A DNA stretch of 64,000 nt from Thalassospira lohafexi (GCF_002844275.1 NZ_NXGX01000009.1:101925-165924); one strand, 5' to 3'. Shown: positions 1 to 8,431, counted from the first letter of the stretch. Notes: generated from the sequence alone by a model not told the origin. A program made the numbers and translations.

Positions 1-121
1 GGACATTATGGGGCGGGGATGTGTGAACATTCGTGATCCGGGCCGCCTAAACAATTTGGCCGGGATGAGGGGGCGAGTTAACCCTTGGTTCGGAGGCAGC
101 GTGTGACGCTGTAAAGTCGCT

Positions 122-409
122 ATGACAAGTGATGTAAAAGGTCAGGAAGACCGCCGTCCGGTATATCTTCCCGAAAACCGCCATCATTGGGTATCCAATG
201 ATGAAGTCGATAAACCTGTGGTCGATGTTACGCGTGGACCGATCCGGGCCCGATTTCGGCGTAACCGGAACACCGGACCGTCGATATCGGTGGGGGAATG
301 GATGCGCGCCAACCTTCCAAAGATCGGGGCAACATCAATTGTTGCGATTGTCATTCTGTGTGTTGTTGCCACGATCTATACCGATATGGCCCGTATTGTG
401 ATGGATTAA
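122..409 (+). CDS. Small single-pass membrane protein of unknown function
   Basis: The protein has 95 residues. The first 65 are hydrophilic and rich in Arg, Asp and Pro. A single hydrophobic segment at about residues 68-90 is followed by a very short tail, so it looks like a C-terminally anchored protein with its soluble part in the cytoplasm. No family is recognised. No good Shine-Dalgarno lies close to the ATG; a GGAGG at about 91-95 is too far away, so the start is uncertain. Two other frames are open over the same bases, but this frame gives the most protein-like product with a clean membrane segment. The gene stands alone ahead of the thioesterase, on the same strand. Confidence 0.55.
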   Translation: MTSDVKGQEDRRPVYLPENRHHWVSNDEVDKPVVDVTRGPIRARFRRNRNTGPSISVGEWMRANLPKIGATSIVAIVILCVVATIYTDMARIVMD

Positions 410-469
410 TGTACCGTCCAGCGGGCGTTGTGCTTTGGTCGTAGGTTAGGCAATGCGTGCCTGTAAATA

Positions 470-485
470 TTGACGTTAACGTAAA
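470..485 (+). promoter_or_regulatory. LiuR-like (MerR family) operator
   Basis: The 16 bases TTGACGTTAACGTAAA are seen here, and their reverse complement is TTTACGTTAACGTCAA. As I recall it, this is very close to the motif described for LiuR, a MerR-family regulator of branched-chain amino acid and acyl-CoA catabolism genes in proteobacteria. The site is about 75 bases ahead of the thioesterase start at 559. It also sits inside a wider ACGTTAACGT / AACGTAAACGTT repeat. Regulation by LiuR is inferred, because no such regulator is encoded in the window. Confidence 0.5.
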
Positions 486-558
486 CGTTATGTCAGTCTT
501 CCGGTTGATGATGAAAGATGCTGTATCAAACAAGACAGCACAGCAGGGAGACGATCCA

Positions 559-1002
559 ATGACCCACACCCAGACCTTTCCGGCAGGTTCCGGTATCACG
601 CCAGCCGATTTCGATGCCATCATGCGTGAAAAAGTGCCGTTTGTCGGGGACATGGGGGTGATCACTGAACGGTTGACCGATGATAGCGCCACGTTGCGTT
701 TGCCGTTTAACGAACGGTATTTACGTCCGGGCAATGTCGTGACCGGCCCGGCGATTTTTGCGCTGGCCGATATTGCGCTTTATGCCGTGGCGTGGCTGGT
801 CGTGCCCAAGGCCGATCTGGCGGTAACGACCGAGGCGACGGTGCATTTCCTGTCAGGGGCCAAGCCCGGCGATTTGATTGCCGAAGCCAAAATCCTTAAG
901 GCGGGCAGGCGGCTTTTGATTGCGGAATGCCATATAAGGTCTGCTGTCGATGACAGCCTGTGCGCGCATGTGATTGGCACCTATGCGATGCCACCGGCGT
1001 AA
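559..1002 (+). CDS. PaaI-like hotdog-fold thioesterase
   Basis: The 147-residue protein has the hallmarks of the PaaI/YigI hotdog thioesterase family. These are a conserved stretch around residues 50-70 with NVVTGPAIFALADIA, in which the central helix carries the catalytic acidic residue, and a later ATVHFLSGAKPGD strand. Such enzymes hydrolyse acyl-CoA or aryl-CoA thioesters in the cytoplasm, usually as tetramers. The ATG at 559 was chosen over an in-frame start at 457 because a GGGAG lies just ahead of it and the family begins near there. A LiuR-like box upstream suggests a role in acyl-CoA or branched-chain amino acid breakdown. The real substrate cannot be read from the sequence. Confidence 0.85.
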   Translation: MTHTQTFPAGSGITPADFDAIMREKVPFVGDMGVITERLTDDSATLRLPFNERYLRPGNVVTGPAIFALADIALYAVAWLVVPKADLAVTTEATVHFLSGAKPGDLIAEAKILKAGRRLLIAECHIRSAVDDSLCAHVIGTYAMPPA

Positions 1003-1074
1003 AAACCGGATAAAATAGTGTGGTAAAATAATACCTCGTTATTTAACTTATTGATTTAAAACGAAATATTCCTG

Positions 1075-1102
1075 TTGTTTTCCTGTTGAATACTGGCATA
1101 AT
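1075..1102 (+). promoter_or_regulatory. Probable sigma-70 promoter of rplM-rpsI
   Basis: A TTGTTT -35-like hexamer at 1075-1080 is separated by 16 bases from a CATAAT -10 hexamer at 1097-1102, which is extended by an upstream TG. A short hairpin, GAGGGA-loop-TCCCTC, follows at about 1119-1135 in the leader ahead of rplM. It could take part in ribosomal-protein feedback, but that is only inferred. Confidence 0.45.
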
Positions 1103-1163
1103 GCGCCGACTTTCAACGAGGGACCATTCCCTCCGTGGAACCCAGTTTTCGAGTATAGAAATA

Positions 1164-1631
1164 ATGAAAACCTTCTCTGCGACACCGAGCGACATTGAGC
1201 GCAAATGGTTCGTGGTCGACGCCGAAGACGTCGTCCTTGGCCGCCTTGCTGCTGTTGTTGCCAATCGTCTTCGTGGTAAGCACAAAGCGATGTTTACCCC
1301 GCACATGGATTGTGGCGATCATATCGTCATCGTCAATGCTGAAAAAATCAAACTTACCGGCCGTAAACTTCAGAACAAGAAGTTCTATTGGCACACCGGT
1401 TATCCGGGCGGTATCAAAGAACGCACCATGGACAAGCTCCTGAACGGTGAGCATCCGGAACGCGTGATCATCAAAGCTGTTGAGCGTATGATGTCCCGTG
1501 GCCCGCTGCGCAGCCAGGTTCTTTCCAAGTTGCACGTCTATGCAGGCACCGAGCATCCGCATGACGCTCAGAAGCCGGAAGTCCTCGACGTTGCGGCTAT
1601 GAACGAAAAGAATAAGCGGAGTGCTAAGTAA
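1164..1631 (+). CDS. rplM: 50S ribosomal protein L13
   Basis: The 155-residue protein matches L13 along its length. It has the [17 protein letters not shown] start, the [14 protein letters not shown] segment, and the [25 protein letters not shown]-terminal region. L13 is an early assembly protein of the large subunit and binds 23S rRNA. The ATG at 1164 fits the family N-terminus; an in-frame start at 1086 would add residues not found in L13. Its stop codon overlaps the ATG of rpsI by one base, so the two are translationally coupled in the usual L13-S9 operon. Confidence 0.98.
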   Translation: MKTFSATPSDIERKWFVVDAEDVVLGRLAAVVANRLRGKHKAMFTPHMDCGDHIVIVNAEKIKLTGRKLQNKKFYWHTGYPGGIKERTMDKLLNGEHPERVIIKAVERMMSRGPLRSQVLSKLHVYAGTEHPHDAQKPEVLDVAAMNEKNKRSAK

Positions 1632-2122
1632 TGGCCGAAACTAAAACTCTTGAAGATCTCAAGGATCTGGCACAGGGCGGCGAAACCGTTTCTGCAGCTG
1701 CAGAAGGCACCCTGCCGGAACCAAAGATCGACGCACAGGGCCGTTCCTATGCAACTGGCCGTCGTAAGAACGCAATTGCACGTGTCTGGATTAAACCGGG
1801 CTCAGGCAAAGTCACCGTCAATGGCCGCGAATTCGAAGATTACTTCGGTCGTCCGGTTCTGCGCATGGTGATCAACCAGCCGTTCACCGTCACCGATCGT
1901 AAAGATCAGTTTGACGTTGTTTGCACCGTTAACGGTGGTGGCCTTTCTGGTCAGGCCGGTGCGGTTCGTCACGGTATCTCACGTGCACTGACCTCCTTTG
2001 AGCCGGCACTGCGTCCGTCGCTTAAAGCTGGTGGGTTCCTTACCCGTGACTCACGTGCAGTCGAACGTAAAAAATACGGTCGTGCAAAAGCGCGTCGTAG
2101 CTTCCAGTTCTCGAAACGTTAA
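1631..2122 (+). CDS. rpsI: 30S ribosomal protein S9
   Basis: The 163-residue S9 carries the usual alphaproteobacterial N-terminal extension of about 35 residues ahead of the conserved core, which begins at [20 protein letters not shown]. The C-terminal [16 protein letters not shown] tail reaches into the ribosomal P site and contacts tRNA in known structures. The start overlaps the rplM stop in a TAATG junction. Two terminator-like hairpins follow within 160 bases, so transcription of the operon should end here. Confidence 0.98.
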   Translation: MAETKTLEDLKDLAQGGETVSAAAEGTLPEPKIDAQGRSYATGRRKNAIARVWIKPGSGKVTVNGREFEDYFGRPVLRMVINQPFTVTDRKDQFDVVCTVNGGGLSGQAGAVRHGISRALTSFEPALRPSLKAGGFLTRDSRAVERKKYGRAKARRSFQFSKR

Positions 2123-2157
2123 TTCGTTTCCGGGCAGCACGCCCAACATTTTATTGG

Positions 2158-2187
2158 AAAAGCGTCACTTTCGAGTGGCGCTTTTTC
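2158..2187 (+). terminator. Rho-independent terminator of rplM-rpsI
   Basis: An AGCGTCAC stem at 2161-2168 pairs with GTGGCGCT at 2175-2182 (one G-U pair) across a six-base loop and is followed by a run of T. Confidence 0.75.
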
Positions 2188-2237
2188 TGTTTGTGGGTGT
2201 TCAGTCGGGCGTGATTTTGCCTGTCGGCAAAGCCAAT

Positions 2238-2279
2238 AAAAAAGCGGCGTCTTTTCAGGTGAAAGACGCCGCTTTTTTG
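2238..2279. terminator. Bidirectional terminator between rpsI and the lactate dehydrogenase gene
   Basis: A long hairpin has an AAAAAAGCGGCGTCTTTT arm at 2238-2255 and its complement ending in a T run at 2279. A tract of A on one side and T on the other lets it work in both directions, which suits the convergent genes on either side. Confidence 0.85.
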
Positions 2280-2313
2280 TTTGATTTTGAGAGACGTAAC
2301 GGTGTCTGCTGCG

Positions 2314-3477
2314 TTACTGCCAGCGGTCAGAAAAATCGCGCGGGACCATCAGAATGTCGCGATCGACCTTGGTCACGTCAGTATGTCCGCACAGCGCCAT
2401 GGAAACCTCAAGTTCCTTGTGAATGAGCTCGAGCGCCTTGGTGACGCCGGCTTCGCCCATCGCACCCAGACCATAGATGTATGCTCGGCCGATATAGGTG
2501 CCCTTTGCCCCCAGGGCGAGCGCCTTTAGAACATCCTGGCCAGAGCGAATGCCACTATCGAGATGGACCTCAATCTTGTCGCCGACCGCATCCATGATGG
2601 CCGGCAATGCACGAATGGAGGACAAGGCGCCATCCAGCTGGCGCCCGCCATGGTTGGACACGATGATGGCATCCGCGCCGACATTCAGCGCCTCCAGCGC
2701 ATCGCGTGGATCAATGATCCCCTTGATGATCAACGGTCCATCCCACATTTTCCGGAACTCGCGAATACGGTTCCAGTCAAGTGCTTGGTCGAAAGATTCT
2801 GCCGTCCAGGTGCTCAGTGATGAAGGGTCGCCAACGCCCTTGGCGTGTCCGACAATATTGCCAAAGAAACGTCGCTTGGTGCCAAGCATGCCCAAGCCCC
2901 ACTGTACCTTTGTCATCATGTTCGCGACGGATTTCGCGGTCAATTTGGGTGGGGCTGACAAACCGTTTTTCAAATCCTTGTGTCGCTGTCCCAGCATCTG
3001 AAGATCCACGGTGATGACAGCTGCCGAGCACTTGGCCGCTTTCGCCCGGTCAAACAGGCGCTTCATGAAGTCGTCATCTTTGAGCGTGTAAACCTGCAGC
3101 CAGAATGGACTGGACGTATGTTCGGCGACATCTTCGATCGAGCAGATCGACATGGTCGACAAAGTGTAGGGTACGCCGAACTTTTCAGCCGCACGGGCGG
3201 CCTTTATCTCGCCGTCTGCGCATTGCATTCCGGTCAGTCCGACAGGCGCAAGCGCGACAGGCATAGAGACATCCTGACCGATCATCTGGCTTTGGGTTGA
3301 CCGTCCGGCCATATTCATTGCCACCCGCTGACGCAGGTGAATATCCTGAAAGTCAGTCGTGTTTTCACGGAATGTCTGCTCGGTCCAGCTTCCGGATTCT
3401 GCGTAATCGTAGAACATGCGCGGCGTGCGCCGTTTATAGATACGTTTCAGGTCTTCGACGCAGGTAATCACTGGCAT
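2314..3477 (-). CDS. lldD: FMN-dependent alpha-hydroxy acid dehydrogenase (L-lactate dehydrogenase, LldD type)
   Basis: The 387-residue protein belongs to the FMN-dependent alpha-hydroxy acid dehydrogenase family. Visible marks are the FYDYAESGSWTE segment near residue 22, the PVALAPVGLTGM flavin strand, WLQVYTL, the IIKGI strand carrying a conserved Lys, and the signature SNHGGRQLD with the catalytic His-Gly-Gly-Arg near residue 275. Full-length LldD proteins of this size oxidise L-lactate to pyruvate at the membrane and feed electrons to the respiratory chain. The ATG at 3477 has a GGAG 7-8 bases upstream. Glycolate or mandelate oxidation by a close homologue cannot be excluded, so the symbol is tentative. 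Confidence 0.85.
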   Translation of the reverse strand: MPVITCVEDLKRIYKRRTPRMFYDYAESGSWTEQTFRENTTDFQDIHLRQRVAMNMAGRSTQSQMIGQDVSMPVALAPVGLTGMQCADGEIKAARAAEKFGVPYTLSTMSICSIEDVAEHTSSPFWLQVYTLKDDDFMKRLFDRAKAAKCSAAVITVDLQMLGQRHKDLKNGLSAPPKLTAKSVANMMTKVQWGLGMLGTKRRFFGNIVGHAKGVGDPSSLSTWTAESFDQALDWNRIREFRKMWDGPLIIKGIIDPRDALEALNVGADAIIVSNHGGRQLDGALSSIRALPAIMDAVGDKIEVHLDSGIRSGQDVLKALALGAKGTYIGRAYIYGLGAMGEAGVTKALELIHKELEVSMALCGHTDVTKVDRDILMVPRDFSDRWQ

Positions 3478-3856
3478 GAGGTCAACTCCGAATAAAATAT
3501 GCTCGGTAATGGTAATACCAGTTTCATAGGTTATCGCAAACCGAATTGAAAATCAGCTTCTTGCTGACCGTTTTCGCATGTTGGAAACGGGACGATGTTC
3601 TTGTTGGGAAAGAATTTTAAAAACAAGGATCGGAAATTCTGCAGGTTGTGATAAGAACAAAAGTTCAAAGAGATAATTTCTGAATTTAAGGTGAGTTCCG
3701 ATGGTGGGAAATATGCGACGAATTTTCAAAACATAACTTTTGAACCTCTGTTGGATTTCCCCGTTATTTGTGAAGGGCCGCTAATGGAGCGGTCTTTTTT
3801 TGTGCCAATTCCAAAGGTTGGCAACGACCTGAACCCCAAAGAAAGGGACCCCCGAT
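3478..3856. other. Intergenic region between divergent genes, with unexplained structure
   Basis: These 379 bases separate lldD (minus strand) from the GNAT gene (plus strand). No convincing protein gene is seen. A short inverted repeat, TCAGC-TTCTT-GCTGA, lies at 3553-3567. A second element, TTGT-N7-ACAA, at 3646-3660 could be a regulator site. A plus-strand terminator-like hairpin at about 3774-3802 lies upstream of the GNAT start, which is an odd place for one unless a short RNA is made from this region. Confidence 0.5.
3774..3803 (+). terminator. Terminator or attenuator-like hairpin ahead of the GNAT gene
   Basis: GGGCCGCT pairs with AGCGGTCT (including a G-U pair) across a short AATGG loop and is followed directly by seven T. 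It lies 54 bases before the GNAT ATG at 3857 and has no gene in front of it on the same strand, so it may end a small RNA or attenuate the GNAT transcript. Confidence 0.6.
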
Positions 3857-4762
3857 ATGCAGTACAGAAAGCTGCACGACGCCGATTTTGATGCCGCAAA
3901 CGCCTTCCTTGCCAATCATGCAGCGACCAGCATGGTTCTGCGCGGGAATTTGCGAACTGCGGGTATTGAGCGACGCCGTCATCCGCTTTCTGGCACATAC
4001 TTCGGGGAAGTTTCCGAAGCGGGACACGTCTCGGCGATTGTTTCGCAGTTTGGTAATGGCAATGTGTTTGTTCAGGCCGGGGAGAAAGCAACGATTCCGC
4101 ACGCCTTGACCAAGGCATTCCGTTCCGAAATCCCGCACCCGGTGGCGGGTATCTTTGGTGATGCCGATCAGGCCGCCGACATGATTGATCAGCTTGGCCT
4201 TGGCGATGCGAATTTTGCGATTAATGCATCTGATGTGCTCTATGCGCTTGATCTGGCTGATCTGATTGTCCCGGTAAATGTCCGGGCTGATGGGTTTCAG
4301 ATGGTCGATGCGGAAAAACTGGATCGCAGCACTTTGCTGCGCTGGTTGCGCGCCTACGAGATTGAGGCGCTTGGCGCACAAGATACCCCGTTGCTTGACA
4401 GTAAGATCGCATCGCGACTGGTGCATGCGCTTGATGCGCGCACCATGTGGGGGCTGATTGTCGATGGAAAGCCCGTTAGTCTTTCGGGGTTTAACGCCCA
4501 ACTGCCTGAGATGGTGCAGGTTGGTCCTGTCTGGACGCCGGTCGAGCAGCGATCCAATGGCTACGCCCGTATTCTGGTCGCCAAAACTCTGTTGGCGGCG
4601 CGATCCAACGGGGTAAAGCACGCCATCCTGTCAACCGACAGTGAAGCGGCGGCAAAGGCTTATGAGGCGCTTGGATTTGCCAAAATCGGCCGCTATCGCC
4701 TGGCGTTGCTTGGATGCCCTGTTAAAATTGACGGTCATTTGGAACCACAGCTCGCCTTTTGA
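3857..4762 (+). CDS. GNAT-family N-acetyltransferase
   Basis: The 301-residue protein has a C-terminal GNAT domain. The acetyl-CoA-binding motif A lies near residues 215-245, where VGPVWTPVEQRSNGYARILV stands in for the usual V-x-P-x-x-R/Q-x-x-G-x-G/A loop. The AAAKAYEALGFAKIGRY segment near residues 262-278 is the usual motif B. The N-terminal 180 residues look like a second, degenerate GNAT half, as in two-domain FR47-like acetyltransferases. The substrate cannot be told. The start has GAAAGGGA about 10 bases upstream. The gene is monocistronic, with a hairpin terminator after it. Confidence 0.75.
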   Translation: MQYRKLHDADFDAANAFLANHAATSMVLRGNLRTAGIERRRHPLSGTYFGEVSEAGHVSAIVSQFGNGNVFVQAGEKATIPHALTKAFRSEIPHPVAGIFGDADQAADMIDQLGLGDANFAINASDVLYALDLADLIVPVNVRADGFQMVDAEKLDRSTLLRWLRAYEIEALGAQDTPLLDSKIASRLVHALDARTMWGLIVDGKPVSLSGFNAQLPEMVQVGPVWTPVEQRSNGYARILVAKTLLAARSNGVKHAILSTDSEAAAKAYEALGFAKIGRYRLALLGCPVKIDGHLEPQLAF

Positions 4763-4810
4763 TCAAGGTTGGCTGTCGTGCCCGTTTTGACATCGATGCC
4801 AATATATTTC

Positions 4811-4853
4811 GCCCCTGCCAGTATTGTTGTTCTGCTGGCAGGGGCGGTTTTGT
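4811..4853. terminator. Terminator between GNAT and phzF-like genes
   Basis: GCCCCTGCCAG at 4811-4821 pairs perfectly with CTGGCAGGGGC at 4834-4844, followed by GGTTTTGTTT. It lies between converging genes and probably ends the GNAT transcript. It may also serve the opposite strand. Confidence 0.75.
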
Positions 4854-5765
4854 TTAAAAGTCGATGGTAAGGCTTTCTGATACCTTGCCGTGACCACCGG
4901 CCATCAAGCCAAGGATTTTGCCGTTTTCAACGGTGAGTTCCACTGTAATAAGGCTTGGGGATGCCGGGGTCATAAAACGGCCTTGCTCAATCACCAGAGT
5001 TTCTTTGTTGATGTTTAAATGGTCGTGCAGGACACAGGCGAGCGGTCCTGCGGCCATGCCGGTTGCGGATTCTTCCTCAATGCCATAGCGCGGGGCGAAC
5101 ATCCGGGTTGTGGCATCCTTGTCCGTTGCGTCCCTGTCGGTTGTGAAAACGTAATATCCGACAAGATCGAGTTTCTCACTGATGTCCGAGATAAGGTCAA
5201 AGTCCGGTTTCAGGTTGCGAAGGGTTGCGCCGTCTTTCACGGCAACGACGATAAAATTATTGCCGGTGTTGACAAGAACCGGACTGACGTTTTGTGCGAG
5301 ATCGAGTTCCTTAATCCCAAGTGATTTCAAAGCGTCAGCCGCAGTGACGCCGTCGTCGGCCCAATCACTTGGCATGCGGTAGCTGGGGCCAAGCTGTTCC
5401 ATATAGGCCGCACCGTTTTTAATGACGATTTTGCGTGGACCATCAACGGTTTCCTTTGATGTTTCCCCCTCGGAAACGCGTCCCAGTTTGGCAAGGTAGG
5501 AAAAGGTCGCGATGGTCGCGTGGCCGCAATGGGCAATGCGGCGATTTGGCGTAAAGAAATCAAGCTTAAAGGCCTGTGTCTTTGATTTCGAAACAAATGC
5601 CGTTTCAGACAGGCCAACCTTGGCCGCAATTCGCAGCATGTCCGCATCGCTCAGATTGTCGGCATCGAGTACGACCGCCGCCGGGTTGCCACCAACGTTG
5701 CCGGTGACAAAGGCGTTGACGACTTGGGCGGTGATCGTTTGTGTATTTGCGTGAGTCTGTTTCAT
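4854..5765 (-). CDS. PhzF-family isomerase/epimerase
   Basis: The 303-residue protein is a typical PhzF family member with the duplicated diaminopimelate epimerase fold. Visible motifs are the N-terminal VNAFVTGNVGGNPAAVVLDA, the general-acid/base Glu in LSETAFV near residue 54, the RIAHCGHATIA loop, and the C-terminal EEESATGMAAGPLA. These enzymes isomerise or cyclise small organic acids. PhzF of phenazine synthesis is the best known, but no other phenazine gene is present, so this is a family name only. The gene is divergent from a LysR regulator that probably controls it. Confidence 0.85.
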   Translation of the reverse strand: MKQTHANTQTITAQVVNAFVTGNVGGNPAAVVLDADNLSDADMLRIAAKVGLSETAFVSKSKTQAFKLDFFTPNRRIAHCGHATIATFSYLAKLGRVSEGETSKETVDGPRKIVIKNGAAYMEQLGPSYRMPSDWADDGVTAADALKSLGIKELDLAQNVSPVLVNTGNNFIVVAVKDGATLRNLKPDFDLISDISEKLDLVGYYVFTTDRDATDKDATTRMFAPRYGIEEESATGMAAGPLACVLHDHLNINKETLVIEQGRFMTPASPSLITVELTVENGKILGLMAGGHGKVSESLTIDF

Positions 5766-5785
5766 GTTATTGTCCGGAATGTCAG

Positions 5786-5851
5786 AGATAAGTTATCTTT
5801 ATTGCCTGTTTAAGGTATGATCTTGTGGCAGGGTACTCATAAATACATGAG
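5786..5851. promoter_or_regulatory. Palindromes in the phzF/LysR divergent promoter
   Basis: A perfect inverted repeat, AGATAA-G-TTATCT, lies at 5786-5798. A second, CTCAT-AAATAC-ATGAG, lies at 5836-5851, just before the LysR start. Both are plausible sites for the LysR-type protein encoded next door, which would then regulate itself and the phzF-like gene. This is inferred from position and symmetry only. Confidence 0.4.
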
Positions 5852-5859
5852 ATGAATTC

Positions 5860-6795
5860 ATGAGTGTTGATCGAAAACAAACCATCGCAAAGCTCATGCA
5901 AGCTGCGCCGATGCTGGCCGCCATTGGCGAGGAGATGAGTTTCACCAAGGCGGCTGAGCGACTGAACGTCGACCAGTCGGCGGTGAGCCATCGGGCAAGG
6001 TCGCTTGAAGAGGCGCTTGGTCATACGCTGTTTGATCGCACCACACGCAGTCTGCGGCTCACCGAAATTGGCGGGATCCTTTGTGGGGCGGCACGCGAAA
6101 GCGTTGCGGGGTGGGATCGGGCACTTGATAAGCTTGATCGTGTCCAGTCGACCAACCTAATCCATCTTTCCATGCCGTCGTCGCTGGCGATGAAATGGTT
6201 CATCCCGATATTGCCGAATGCCCGGGCAATGGGCCTGAATATTTCGGTCGATGTCAATGAGCAGGCCATCGAATTTCAGGCAAATGAGGCCGATGCCGCG
6301 ATCCGGTTTGGCCGGGGCCCGTATCCCGGTTTGCATTCATCTCATCTTGCGCAGTGCTGGTTGCAGCCTGTCGCAAGTCCCAAATATCTTGAACATAACC
6401 CTGCACCTGAAACGCTTTTGAGCCACCCAGATACAGTCTTTCTTGCCGACCGGCGCGGCGAAATGGATGGCTCGGAATTTAGTTGGGATTACTATCTATC
6501 CAATGGCGGGTTGGACCGCGACAGTATCATGCCGGGCGGCCAATTTGATCGCGCCGATTTGATGCTTCAGGCGGCCATCGGCGGCATGGGGGTGGGATTG
6601 GGAAGAACCCTTTTGATCGAGGGGGATATCAAGGCGGGGCACCTTAAGCCAATCGGCCCGGCAGTCCGGATGCAATCGGCATATTGGCTGGTTTGTTCAC
6701 CCAGTTTTGCGCAAACAAACCGGTTTGAAACGTTACATCAGTGGATCAAGACAGAAATTCAATCCATCACGAGTCCGCACTTACCAATCGACTGA
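5860..6795 (+). CDS. LysR-family transcriptional regulator
   Basis: The 311-residue protein has an N-terminal winged helix-turn-helix at residues 15-75, with FTKAAERLNVDQSAVSHRARSLEEALGHTLFDRTTRSLRLTEIG, the classic LysR pattern. A periplasmic-binding-protein-like effector domain follows from about residue 95. The effector domain has the WxQPVASP and GxGxGLGRTLL features of the GcvA-like branch. The gene is transcribed away from the phzF-like gene across 94 bases, the usual arrangement for a LysR protein and its target. The effector is unknown. Confidence 0.9.
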   Translation: MSVDRKQTIAKLMQAAPMLAAIGEEMSFTKAAERLNVDQSAVSHRARSLEEALGHTLFDRTTRSLRLTEIGGILCGAARESVAGWDRALDKLDRVQSTNLIHLSMPSSLAMKWFIPILPNARAMGLNISVDVNEQAIEFQANEADAAIRFGRGPYPGLHSSHLAQCWLQPVASPKYLEHNPAPETLLSHPDTVFLADRRGEMDGSEFSWDYYLSNGGLDRDSIMPGGQFDRADLMLQAAIGGMGVGLGRTLLIEGDIKAGHLKPIGPAVRMQSAYWLVCSPSFAQTNRFETLHQWIKTEIQSITSPHLPID

Positions 6796-6898
6796 CGGTT
6801 AAAGACGAACAAGTTACCTGCTGCGTTAGAGGCAACGGCTTGGCGTGGCCGGTAAGCCCGGTTAAGCTTGATGATGCTTTTGCGCTGAAATTTCCTGC

Positions 6899-8275
6899 TT
6901 GATTGAGGGCGTCCTGAAACACCATCTTTTACATTGGTCCCGTCGCCTTTCGTTTCTGCCAACATATGTTTTGGTGCTGGCGGGATCGGTTATGTTTGCG
7001 ATCTGGGTCACGGGGGCCGGTACAGCGCAGGCGGACAATCTTGATCAGGTGTTGTATCGGTTTGAAAACCGCGCCCTGACACTGGGACGTTATGGGTCGG
7101 TATCGGGGTTTCAGCGCAAGCTGTTTGTCGAAGCCGCGCGGTGCAAAGATGGTCCTGTTGCGGTCTATGGCAAGGCTGATGGTATTGTCGGGGCGAAAAC
7201 CCGCCAAGCGATTGTTGATCTTCAACCCTGCCTGAATTCAGCGGTGCGGGCCGCTGTTGGCGCAGAGCAGTATGGTGCGATCACGGTCGGGCTTTGGCGG
7301 TTGTTGATGCCCGCCGACATATCGCCACCCGATGCGATTGAGCGCGCCAATCAGCTGACCTTTGCGCTTGAGGGGACAGATTATGACGTCATCCAGTTTA
7401 ACTTCTGTCAGTCGAAAAACCCGCGCAGCGGCAAGCGGTTCCTTGAAGGCGATCCATATTGTCATACAAATGATCCGCGCGCCTATTTGACATGGGGGCC
7501 GCGTGGGGCAACCGCCGGGGCCGGGGCGGAAATACAGCAGATTATCTTTGCCACCGAACGGGCCAATCCGGGGTTGCTGCAATCCGTATTCGGACCACTG
7601 ACCGAGGACATGCACAGGCTGGCACTGGGCAATAACGATGCGGCCTTTGATATCCTGTGTTCGATCTGGATTGATACAGCGCAACGTGAAGATTTCAAGC
7701 GCCGTTTCGCCGAATATGGCGCACGCGAGGAAGTACAACGTGCCTATCGTCAAGTCTATGACGCGGCCAATGCCGATGGCGGCAAAATCGCCCGGTTTTT
7801 TAAGCTGTACGGGGCACTCCGCCCGATCATCAAGCGCGATCCAACTGAAATTGATCTGGCGTTTTTCATTGATCGGGCAACCCATGGATCAGTACCGCCG
7901 GGCGATATCAGCCAGCTTGTTGATCGCATGACAAGCTTTGCCACCCGAACCCGCAACCTTCCCAGTCCGGGGGAACTTCGCAAACAGTTGGCCGCGTGGT
8001 TGCCGACCCATCATAAATACAATGACCGGCTGGCGCGCGATGCGATTTTCCTGATTGATGACCCGGACGTTATTTTATCAGACGCCCATCGCCGCATGTG
8101 GCAACAACGATCAGGGCTGAAAGCCAGTGATTTTGGCCTGTCGGATCAACGCCAAGTCGCTAGCTATCCGGTTGCTGCCCCGACGGGATACGAGAAAATC
8201 GAAAAGTTCTATACCGTGCTGCCCGAAGACAAACGCGCCTGTCCATCGACAGTTCGGAGCGCACGACGTCCATAG
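6899..8275 (+). CDS. Secreted protein with peptidoglycan-binding-like and possible lysozyme-like regions
   Basis: The 458-residue protein starts at TTG 6899. Later ATG codons would cut into the signal peptide (hydrophobic core about residues 18-40, cleavage after AQA), so the TTG start is the best reading. Residues 45-120 contain YGKADGIVGAKTRQAIVDLQ, a typical turn of peptidoglycan-binding repeats. Next, LEGTDYD at about 160 and TWGPRGATAGAGAEIQQI at about 202-220 have the spacing of a catalytic Glu and beta-turn Gly-rich loop in GH46-type chitosanases and related lysozyme folds. That resemblance is by eye and not proven. The rest is helical. A periplasmic or secreted cell-wall or chitosan-active enzyme is possible; the family is not firmly recognised. 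Confidence 0.6.
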   Translation: MIEGVLKHHLLHWSRRLSFLPTYVLVLAGSVMFAIWVTGAGTAQADNLDQVLYRFENRALTLGRYGSVSGFQRKLFVEAARCKDGPVAVYGKADGIVGAKTRQAIVDLQPCLNSAVRAAVGAEQYGAITVGLWRLLMPADISPPDAIERANQLTFALEGTDYDVIQFNFCQSKNPRSGKRFLEGDPYCHTNDPRAYLTWGPRGATAGAGAEIQQIIFATERANPGLLQSVFGPLTEDMHRLALGNNDAAFDILCSIWIDTAQREDFKRRFAEYGAREEVQRAYRQVYDAANADGGKIARFFKLYGALRPIIKRDPTEIDLAFFIDRATHGSVPPGDISQLVDRMTSFATRTRNLPSPGELRKQLAAWLPTHHKYNDRLARDAIFLIDDPDVILSDAHRRMWQQRSGLKASDFGLSDQRQVASYPVAAPTGYEKIEKFYTVLPEDKRACPSTVRSARRP

Positions 8276-8431
8276 TCGGGTGATCCATGTCATTCTTGCA
8301 TGGAGGGTTACGCGGATGTCAGGGATATTTGTCGCCTAAATGCTTGCATCTCCGGGGCTTGTTTGCCAACATCCGCTCGTTATTAAGGCCCTGATATACT
8401 TTGGGGCACGCCTTTAGGAGCAAGATTTGAA

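Noticed and set aside
351..734. 127-residue open frame on the minus strand
   Set aside because: It is antisense to the thioesterase gene, which has clear family motifs, and it shows no protein features of its own.
3691..3891. 66-residue plus-strand frame in the divergent gap
   Set aside because: It runs through the terminator-like hairpin and into the GNAT gene in another frame, and lacks a ribosome site.
3764..4621. 285-residue minus-strand frame
   Set aside because: It is the shadow of the GNAT gene on the other strand, caused by third-position bias.
4854..5765. Phenazine biosynthesis gene phzF
   Set aside because: Only the family is supported; no other phenazine genes are present, so no phenazine role is claimed.
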